This document shows positions 1-7,108 of a stretch of 64,000 nucleotides of DNA, piece by piece (within the stretch, counting starts at the first letter, position 1; each line of letters opens with the position of its first letter). The DNA comes from Pirellulales bacterium (GTDB taxonomy: Bacteria; Planctomycetota; Planctomycetia; Pirellulales; Lacipirellulaceae). The position numbers and the translations under genes were made by a program. The DNA lies in NCBI GenBank assembly GCA_022448265.1, contig JAKVCC010000006.1, positions 62,001-126,000 of the forward strand. Direction: 5' to 3'. Under the pieces are notes generated by a model, which was given only the letters and a program-made list of their open reading frames with translations, was not told where the DNA came from and did no database searches.

Positions 1-86
1 AATTGTGCCGGCAGGTGGCCCCCGGCGCGAGTTGTCGCCTATCGACATTGTGTGACTCACGGCAGGACGTCGGTTTATGGTGCCGC

Positions 87-1427
87 CTAGCGAGCCGTCA
101 CTCGACCGTAATGGCGAGTACACAGGCAGCAATGCATGCCGATGGCTAGTAGCGCCAGGAGTGTACTGGAGGGTTCAGGTACAACGGACCCGAGGAGAGG
201 ATTGAGCAGCGAAGGGTCTCCCGCGATTCGGAAGCCCACGGTTTTTTGGGGCAGGTTATGAACATGCCCAGCCAGATCAGCATCTGCCCCGTCATCAATC
301 CCGTATGAGGTGTTCCATATCGAAAGATCGTCGCCATCGACATCAAAGTCACCGTCAAAATCGGCATAGAGGGGACTGGCCCCGTCAAACTGTCTTTGCC
401 AGGATAGGAAATCAGCGCCGTCCGAGTCGTCGTCACCAATTTTCGGTCCGTTGTTGCGTTCCTCAGAACCCATGTGCGTGCCGCCGTTGGGAAAGGCGCC
501 GCCACGCACGACGTAGAGACCCGCTGCCCACGGATCGGGCTTTGTTGGGTCGGCCTCGACCCACTCAAAGACATTTCCAGACATGTCTTTGGCGCCGTAA
601 TGGCTCTGGTTGCCTGCCGTGCCTACCGTGGTCAGGTTGCCTCCGGTCGAACCGTTCCAGTTAGCCCCCTTATTCCAATTAGCTGTGAAAGGGCCGGGGT
701 TGCTGATGTTTCCATCTGAATCGGCCTGGGCACTGATCGGCAAAACGTCCTGTTGGTTGGCATAGCCCCACCATCCGTTACCGTCTTCGGTGTCTGCGCC
801 CGGTTCGTAGAAAGCTGCCTTGTGCCACTCATGTTCGTTGGGAAGAAAGTACAGTGCTCCTGGGTTGCGGGAGCTGACGTCTTCTACGTTTAAAGCGGTG
901 AGGACTCCATAGCTGTAGTCGTGGATCGATTCATCGACGTGCACGCCAAACGTGTAGGCACCGTCTTCGGTCGTAGTAGCCGATTGCAGCCCAGTAGGTT
1001 GTCCGTTATGGAGCCAATTTACGTAGCGGGCCGCATCAAACCACGTGACATAATTGACAGGCTTGTTGCCGTAACCGGTTCTTACTGAGTACGTATAGCT
1101 CCCACTACCACCTGATCGATTTATCCCGACAAACGGAAACGCAAAATTACCCATATTGGTGTGATAGAGTTTGTGTGTGTCGGTGGCGGCCACGGCATTG
1201 AGAAATTCCGCATACTGATCGTTGGTAACTTCGTACTCGCCAATCAAGTAATTGTAGCTAACCGAACCGTATCCGGTTGTTCCGTCCTTCATAATCGCCG
1301 TATGCTCGGGATTTCCGGGGTCGCCCACTTCGACCCAATCCGTCACCACGACAGCCTTCACGTTATCTGCTCCTCCCCAACCAATTGAGAAGGCGACTAG
1401 TCCTGTGAACAAACGTTGGCGTATCAT
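87..1427 (-). CDS. SUMF1-like exported protein with inserted dockerin and PEP-CTERM signal
   Basis: A 446-residue protein starting at an ATG with GGAG about 8 nt upstream; a longer open frame extends N-terminally but has no signal peptide and overlaps the neighbouring gene. A signal peptide (about 1-25) leads into a formylglycine-generating-enzyme/SUMF1-type fold (about 53-402) with the motifs YEVTNDQYAEFLNA, PVNYVTWFDAARYVNWL, FLPNEHEWHKAAFY and DMSGNVFEWV. A dockerin-like pair (about 331-375, DGADFLSWQ and DFDVDGDDLSIW) lies before the last SUMF1 strand (TVGFRIA, 396-402), so it interrupts the domain. The C terminus is a PEP-CTERM signal (VPEPSS, about 416-440). Family knowledge: these planctomycete proteins are exported and anchored through the exosortase pathway. 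Catalytic activity is unlikely to be classic sulfatase maturation; the actual role is unknown. Confidence 0.85.
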   Translation of the reverse strand: MIRQRLFTGLVAFSIGWGGADNVKAVVVTDWVEVGDPGNPEHTAIMKDGTTGYGSVSYNYLIGEYEVTNDQYAEFLNAVAATDTHKLYHTNMGNFAFPFVGINRSGGSGSYTYSVRTGYGNKPVNYVTWFDAARYVNWLHNGQPTGLQSATTTEDGAYTFGVHVDESIHDYSYGVLTALNVEDVSSRNPGALYFLPNEHEWHKAAFYEPGADTEDGNGWWGYANQQDVLPISAQADSDGNISNPGPFTANWNKGANWNGSTGGNLTTVGTAGNQSHYGAKDMSGNVFEWVEADPTKPDPWAAGLYVVRGGAFPNGGTHMGSEERNNGPKIGDDDSDGADFLSWQRQFDGASPLYADFDGDFDVDGDDLSIWNTSYGIDDGADADLAGHVHNLPQKTVGFRIAGDPSLLNPLLGSVVPEPSSTLLALLAIGMHCCLCTRHYGRVTAR

Positions 1428-1506
1428 CGAAACAACTCCGTTGATCGTAAGCACGTCTGTGCCGGAACTTGGCCGGTAAATGGGGATTGAGCGAATCCCA
1501 TAGAAT

Positions 1507-2100
1507 TCATTTACCCTTGTGGACCCGTCTGAAACACAAGCAAACGCACCCAGTAACAAATAAACCAAGTGTGCCGGGTTCCGGGACGATTGTCGGCAGG
1601 CCCAGGTTCCCACGAATTTCCCCCATGCCAAACGTAGTCGTATGCACATTAACATAGGACTCCCCGTTTTGCATGATCCCGATAATCGTGGCTGGAGTGA
1701 GCGGGTCGAATCCGGGCTGCGTAAGTGTCGACAAGAGGTGGCTGTCTGTCCAGGTATCGGAGTCGAGATCAACCGAAGCAGGAATAGCCGGTGGTCCAAA
1801 GATCTCGATGAGGTGTTGGGGGTTATTGGCGGCGGCGGTGGCCGGTCCGTGCACATGGAGCTTGGTGAGATCGCCAAATAGACTGTTCCAAGTTACGGTG
1901 TAGGAAATAATATTTGAACTGGTGTCATATTCAAAATGTCCTGTGCCGGTCGCCGGACTGTTGGTCGATCCGTCAGCCTCTGGTCCGTTCTTGACCTGTG
2001 ACTCATTGATAACAAAGTCCCAAGTCAGCACGCTGGCGGTTGCTGGTCTGGCGGATACGATCAACAAGGATGCCAAAAAAAAGACCGATACTGTTCTCAT
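1507..2100 (-). CDS. CHRD-domain PEP-CTERM protein
   Basis: A 197-residue exported protein. A signal peptide (about 1-22, ending ATAS) is followed by one CHRD-type beta domain (about 25-165) with the features FEYDTSSNIISYTVTWNSL, LHVHGPA and FGMGEIRGNLG that recur in CHRD (chordin-like) repeats. A PEP-CTERM sorting signal (VPEPGTLGLF then a hydrophobic run and RRVHKGK) ends the protein. The ATG has a good ribosome site (GAGGAGA). It is transcribed in the same direction as its neighbours but with its own leader, so probably separately. CHRD function in bacteria is not established; a surface-exposed structural or binding role is inferred. Confidence 0.85.
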   Translation of the reverse strand: MRTVSVFFLASLLIVSARPATASVLTWDFVINESQVKNGPEADGSTNSPATGTGHFEYDTSSNIISYTVTWNSLFGDLTKLHVHGPATAAANNPQHLIEIFGPPAIPASVDLDSDTWTDSHLLSTLTQPGFDPLTPATIIGIMQNGESYVNVHTTTFGMGEIRGNLGLPTIVPEPGTLGLFVTGCVCLCFRRVHKGK

Positions 2101-2168
2101 GAGATGCTCTCCTCAACACGTGCCCGTTGATTAAAGATGGTGAATTTCTGACGCTGCGCTATAGCATG

Positions 2169-3641
2169 TTATAGAGATCTGTTCCGCCGCTTTGTGGGGG
2201 CGGGGCGTGTTAACACCATGGTCATGCAGCACACAGCTACCAGCAGTATAGTTGAAGGCTCTGGAATCGTCGTACTTGATTGCGACAAAAAGGCGGCTGG
2301 TGAGCTGAAATTGGCCCACCAAGCCAGATAGTCGTCGCCATCGACGTTGCCATCGGCGTCGGCATCGCCATCGGTCCCCATCGCGCCCGAGGAAAGTCCG
2401 TATCCCCCTTGCCAAACCAGAAAATCTGCCCCGTCGTAGTCGCCGTCGCCATCAAAATCACCATTGTTAGGATCAGGTGGCAGAACGAACTCGGCACTCA
2501 CTACGCAGAATCCCCACTTCGTATCACTGAGCAACACTTTTCCGTGTCCCAGCAATGGATACACACTCTGATTGCCTACGTAGCCATCCAGTGGGCTTGA
2601 GTCATTTGACGTGTCGAATTGACCAATCAATTGGACACCGTTATTCACTACATCGTTGTCTAAATCGAGAACTTGAACTCCCGCTTCCCACCAGGCCACG
2701 TACACAATGTCGTCCAGCACGGTGACCTCGCTGGTGCTGTAGCTGTTAATCTCTAGGTCCGACGCATCTGCCGAGGAGACAAGAAATGTTTGGCTGAGGT
2801 CCGAAATATCCCAAATGCCGAGCGCGCCGCCAACTTCGCGATGCGTCGCCATCAAATAACTAGCGTCACTTGTCGGCCACGCCGACGCGGTGTTTGCGCC
2901 CGTGGGAACCTGTCCCAGCAGTACCGGCGCACTGGTGCTCTGATTGCTGATGTCATAGACGTACACCGCCCCTTCGCCGGCAACTCCTCCCAGACCGGAA
3001 GCGTACATTCGGGTGCCAATTACGGTGGCATCATAGACGCCGACCGAATCTCCCGTATTTACGGTACGCACGAAAGCTGGCAGGCTCGGCGTACTGACGT
3101 CGAACACGTGAATCAGTGCAGAGGCGTCGTCCATCTGGTACAGGTAGTCGCCGCTGATCGCGGTGTTCCGCACGTTGTTGTGGCCGCCAAGGACCGAGTC
3201 AATTTGAGCAGCTGTGAAAGCGGAAGTAGGATCCTGCACATCGACGACAAAGGTTCCGCCTCCGTCCAGGCTCGAAAAATAACCGTAACCATCTTTTGCC
3301 TTGATGTCGTAGAATTGTTGCGGGCTGGCTGGTACGAATGTGCCGACAGGAAGTGCCGGATTAATGGATCCGGAAACATCGAGAATGGCCACTCCTGATT
3401 CGAGTGATCCGATGAATCCGTAGTCGCCGTCTGCCCAGACGTCGGTGTAGGTTGTTGCTCCCGTGTTGCCAAAGGGGGCGGCATAACCAACGAACCTTAG
3501 CTCTTCAACATCTCCCACTGTGTGCGCTCGTAGATGCGCGGGGGCCAGCAATACAATCGCCAAGGTGATCGACACCAGCGGCCAGCCGACCTTGCGCGTC
3601 ACGGCCGCTGCGATCCTCGTCTTGAACAGGATTCTTATCAT
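2169..3641 (-). CDS. LVIVD-repeat-like beta-propeller protein with dockerin and PEP-CTERM
   Basis: A 490-residue exported protein. The N terminus carries a signal segment (hydrophobic VSITLAIVLLAPAHLRA, about 23-39). The body consists of repeated units of the type 'V.D..GYF.S...GG.FVVDVQDP' and 'VYVYDISN', which resemble the LVIVD/choice-of-anchor beta-propeller repeats seen in exported bacterial proteins. A dockerin-like pair follows (GDFDGDGDYDGADFLVWQ, then DADADGNVDGDDYLAWW), then a PEP-CTERM signal (IPEPSTILLVAV, basic tail KRRNR). It is probably surface-associated, perhaps docked through its dockerin repeats. No catalytic residues are recognisable. Confidence 0.8.
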   Translation of the reverse strand: MIRILFKTRIAAAVTRKVGWPLVSITLAIVLLAPAHLRAHTVGDVEELRFVGYAAPFGNTGATTYTDVWADGDYGFIGSLESGVAILDVSGSINPALPVGTFVPASPQQFYDIKAKDGYGYFSSLDGGGTFVVDVQDPTSAFTAAQIDSVLGGHNNVRNTAISGDYLYQMDDASALIHVFDVSTPSLPAFVRTVNTGDSVGVYDATVIGTRMYASGLGGVAGEGAVYVYDISNQSTSAPVLLGQVPTGANTASAWPTSDASYLMATHREVGGALGIWDISDLSQTFLVSSADASDLEINSYSTSEVTVLDDIVYVAWWEAGVQVLDLDNDVVNNGVQLIGQFDTSNDSSPLDGYVGNQSVYPLLGHGKVLLSDTKWGFCVVSAEFVLPPDPNNGDFDGDGDYDGADFLVWQGGYGLSSGAMGTDGDADADGNVDGDDYLAWWANFSSPAAFLSQSSTTIPEPSTILLVAVCCMTMVLTRPAPTKRRNRSL

Positions 3642-3716
3642 GGCGACAGTTCGACTAAAAGCAAATTCTGGTCAAACCAAGGAATGGGCAAATTGATCGA
3701 ACAGGAATAGTGGATT

Positions 3717-5936
3717 TTACGGGCAGCGCTGACGGAAGTTAACGACGAGGAAAAAGACAACTGCGGCAAGCACAATAGACGCCGGCTCGGGAACAGGGGT
3801 TAGCTGGGCTGCGAGCGGGGCGACGTCATAAAAGCTGCGTTGCCAGGCGAAAAAATCGCCGCCGTCCGAGTCGCTGTCTCCGTCGGAGTCTGCGCTGGAA
3901 GTGATGCCAAAGGCGGTATTCCACTCTGCTAGGTCGTTACCATCAACGTCGCCATCGAAATCGAAGTCGGCGGTCAACTCGCGAGACGCAACTCGAAATC
4001 CAAGGAAGTTTACTTGACCGTCAGGATTAACGCTGTTGCGGAACGTCCTCGACAGAAAGCCAGGGGCATTTTTTGTCCAATACCAGACCCCACCTCGGGC
4101 GCCACGAGGAGAATAGCCCGTATCGTTCACCATATCGAAATCGGTCTCTTCTAATTCGAAGACGTTGCCGCTCTGAGCCATCGTTCCGTAGGCGCTCAGT
4201 GCACCCGCCTGTGTGATGTCGGCAGGATCAGTGGTCTGGAAGACTTGCCCATAGATGGCTGTGTTCGGGTCCGTACCGAATTCAACTGGTTCGGGAACAG
4301 TGTTGCTTCCGGTAGCGTAGTCGAAGTAATTACCCGTTAGCGGATCATAGAACGCGGCCTTGTACCACTCGTGGGAACTAGGAAGAAAATATTTGGCCTG
4401 CGTGTTACGGTAGGGATTTGATGCGTCATACCCAGCGTCTCCCGGCTGCCAGAGCGTGAATGTGTTGCCGGTGAGCATCTTGTAAGCCGCCGGCTTGCCG
4501 TTGCTGGTGTTGAGCCAATTGGCGAATTTGATCGCCTCGATCCACGTAATGCTGGTGGCCGGCTTGTTCGCCCCGCGGCTGCTTGTCGCGATGCCAAGCC
4601 CCCCCGCGTAGTTTGCCTTGCCAATCATGTCTTCGGAAACCTCGTATTTGGCGATGCGGTAATTGTACGCCACGGCTCCCGGCAGGTCAGGATTCGCAGC
4701 GTTCGAAGCATCCGGAGCATTGCCCGCATTGCCAATATCGACGAACTCGATGTCAAAGATATTCCCACCGTTGCCGAACATGTCAGCTGCCGCACGGTCG
4801 GCGTAGGTGGACAACAGGAGTGCCACCACGAGTACAGCACGCCGAGTTGCACTCCTGCGTACGGATGCGAAACCGAACAGACCCGCAACAATCAGCGCTA
4901 ATGCAGTGGGTTCGGGAACGACTATCGAGGAAGTCGGAACATAGCTGGCCACTCGAAAACCGTTGTTGCGCGAAGGGAAACTGTGTTGATGGCCTCCGCC
5001 TCCCGGTTTGGGCCCAAGATTTCGTTCGTTGTTTCGGAGGTGACCACTGGTGTTATGAAAACTCGCGCCACGAACGATGTACGGCCCAACATTAGACGGG
5101 TCAGGCTTCGTAGGATCGGCGGTCGTCCATTCAAAGACGTTGCCGCCCATGTCGAAAGCACCGTAGTAGCTGCGGCCGCCCGAGCTGCCTACGGTGACCA
5201 CGTTCCCACTAATTTGCCCGTTCCATCCGGCACTATGGAAAAAGTTAAGGGTCGTAGGGCCCGGATTTCTTACGTCGCCAACGGCGTCTGCAACGGCCTG
5301 CCGCGGCAAAATGTCGCTTCCAATCGGATAAAACCACCACTCGTCGCCATCCCTCGTAACAACACCTGATTGGTGAAAAGCTGCCTTATGCCATTCATGC
5401 TCGTTGGGCATAAAGACTTGGGCTCCCGGATTTCGAGGGCCAGCCGTGTCGATGTCGATAAAAGTGTAGGCGCCATCTTCGGTGGTCGTGGCATCCTGCG
5501 CCCCAACGGGTTGGCCGTTATGCAGCCAATTCGTGTAACGAGCGCCATCCTGCCACGTTACGTAGTTGACCGGTTTGTTCCCCATGTTGGGTCTGACCGC
5601 ATACGTGTAGCTGCCACTCGCGCCAAATCTCGAGATGCCGCCCCAGGCTTCCTGTCCCATCAGGTCCAGGTAGAGGTCATTGGTGTCGGTGGCTGCAACC
5701 GCATTGAGAAACTCCGTGTAATGGTCATTCGTTACCTCATACTTGCCAATCTGGTATTCGTACGCAACGCTTCCATAACCGCTGGTGCCGTCTGCTTGCA
5801 TAACCATATGCCCGGGGTTGCCGGGGTTGCCAACGGTAACCCACTCTGTGACGACGCCCCCCCACACGCTGCCAACACCACCCAGATAAAATATCAACGA
5901 CGCAACAAATCCCGCGAGCATTCCCGGAAAATTCAT
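3717..5936 (-). CDS. Tandem SUMF1-like protein fused across an internal PEP-CTERM signal
   Basis: A 739-residue open frame starting at an ATG with AAAGGACG upstream. Residues 1-26 are a signal peptide and about 52-331 a first SUMF1-like domain (YEVTNDHYTEFLNA, FMPNEHEWHKAAF, DMGGNVFEW, NNGFRVA). Residues 340-361 form a full PEP-CTERM signal (VPEPTALALIVAGLFGFASV plus RR). Directly after this come a basic cluster and hydrophobic segment that look like a second signal peptide (RRAVLVVALLLSTYADRAAA, 366-385), then a second SUMF1-like domain (about 390-650), a dockerin pair (656-700) and a terminal PEP-CTERM signal (VPEPAS, 714-739). There is no ATG at the second signal peptide. The layout is what loss of a stop codon between two tandem genes would give; a sequencing error or one long protein are alternatives. 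Confidence 0.8.
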   Translation of the reverse strand: MNFPGMLAGFVASLIFYLGGVGSVWGGVVTEWVTVGNPGNPGHMVMQADGTSGYGSVAYEYQIGKYEVTNDHYTEFLNAVAATDTNDLYLDLMGQEAWGGISRFGASGSYTYAVRPNMGNKPVNYVTWQDGARYTNWLHNGQPVGAQDATTTEDGAYTFIDIDTAGPRNPGAQVFMPNEHEWHKAAFHQSGVVTRDGDEWWFYPIGSDILPRQAVADAVGDVRNPGPTTLNFFHSAGWNGQISGNVVTVGSSGGRSYYGAFDMGGNVFEWTTADPTKPDPSNVGPYIVRGASFHNTSGHLRNNERNLGPKPGGGGHQHSFPSRNNGFRVASYVPTSSIVVPEPTALALIVAGLFGFASVRRSATRRAVLVVALLLSTYADRAAADMFGNGGNIFDIEFVDIGNAGNAPDASNAANPDLPGAVAYNYRIAKYEVSEDMIGKANYAGGLGIATSSRGANKPATSITWIEAIKFANWLNTSNGKPAAYKMLTGNTFTLWQPGDAGYDASNPYRNTQAKYFLPSSHEWYKAAFYDPLTGNYFDYATGSNTVPEPVEFGTDPNTAIYGQVFQTTDPADITQAGALSAYGTMAQSGNVFELEETDFDMVNDTGYSPRGARGGVWYWTKNAPGFLSRTFRNSVNPDGQVNFLGFRVASRELTADFDFDGDVDGNDLAEWNTAFGITSSADSDGDSDSDGGDFFAWQRSFYDVAPLAAQLTPVPEPASIVLAAVVFFLVVNFRQRCP

Positions 5937-7108
5937 TTGTGTTCGTCCTTTGATAATGGATGAAGTTTTTTCAGCAACGACTGCGTAGGCGACGACGACG
6001 CCGATGACGATAATCTGGTCATGTCGGGTTGCCGAGGCGCAGCCTGACGAACTGCGGGACACGATTTGTTTGGGAGGTGGAACAGGAGAGAATAGAAACC
6101 GGTGGTGAGAAGAAATTAAAATGGCACAAGTGGCGGTGGAACATCGACTTGAACGTCAAAACTTCTTCGCTGCGAAGCGAAGCGCCAACACCCGTATTAA
6201 TTTTGCTGATGCCCCTTACCAACTTTGCTGCCCTTGCGCCTGCCATATGCCTCGATCCTGGTCGAACGTCTCTCCCTGACGCCGACGAACACCACTTCCG
6301 TGGGGCACCATTTGGATCTTCGAGTGATGACAATAACGCAATTTTCATCTTAACACGCCGCAAAAAAACTGCCAAATAATCAGGAAACGCCCGCTTGACC
6401 TACTGATGAGGCTGGCCGACTGCGGGCCAGAATCCCTAAGGAAAAACTACATATCGCACTTTCTCGGCTAGCCAGAGAGTGACGCGGGAGACCATCGCCT
6501 TGCTGTGAATTGGGCAACTAGAGTTTCTTTGGTCGTTGATTTCTCAATTCTCCGTCTACCAGAATGGAGCCGATAGGTGGCCGCCATGCGTCCCGCCCTC
6601 GAGAGACTTGCTTCGAGTCAGCAGATCGCAGATATCGACGACGGTGGTCAACAATTTCCGACAATCTGCGTATTCCCGGAAAATTTTGTACCTGGTCCAG
6701 AGAGTGCTGATAGCGTGATGCTGGCTGGCTTCAGCAATCGAACTAGAAAGTAATGCAAAGCCGTCACAAGTCAGCGAATCTGGCTGCCTTCAGGGCGTGA
6801 CTCGTGGCGGTTTTGTATTGTCCCAACAGTTCTCTATCGCCCCAGAAATTTTTGTGTGCAAAAATTTTATTCTCCAGACTGGAGCCGCTTTGCGTTGGTC
6901 TTGTAAGGAAACTGGCGATAGGCAGACGACTCTTCGCCTATGCGAATTCCTGTTCAACACTGATGCCCTACGGCATTCTTGAGCCCGCGACACTTGCCTT
7001 GGTCGCGGTGGCGCTGCTTGGCATGGCCACACGCCGATGGCGATACAGAGCAATGCGCCAAGTTCTTATCCGTCTTGGCCGATAGGATTGACGCACAAAT
7101 GCAACTTC
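5937..7108. other. Intergenic region, no secure gene
   Basis: About 1.2 kb between two exported-protein genes. Overlapping frames on both strands near 6.0-6.4 kb show no recognisable domain. A 55-codon frame on the plus strand (6586-6753) starts with an ATG preceded by AGGTGG, but its product is not recognisable and I do not call it. The only interpretable segment is a PEP-CTERM-like tail at the right end, listed separately. Confidence 0.5.
6972..7085 (+). pseudogene. Remnant of a PEP-CTERM sorting signal
   Basis: The plus-strand frame ending at 7085 finishes with GILEPATLALVAVALLGM followed by ATRRWRYR. This has the three parts of a PEP-CTERM tail: an EP motif, a hydrophobic helix and a basic cluster. 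The upstream part of the same frame does not resemble any exported protein body. It is therefore probably the 3' end of a decayed exported-protein gene facing the FG-GAP gene on the opposite strand. Chance similarity cannot be excluded because the segment is short. Confidence 0.4.

Noticed and set aside
1428-1877. N-terminal extension of the first SUMF1-like protein
   Set aside because: It overlaps the CHRD gene, lacks a signal peptide and is not like any homolog; the ATG at 1427 with GGAG and signal peptide is better.
6019-6379. Overlapping frames on both strands near 6.0-6.4 kb
   Set aside because: Neither has a recognisable motif, a good start or biased composition; they appear to be chance.
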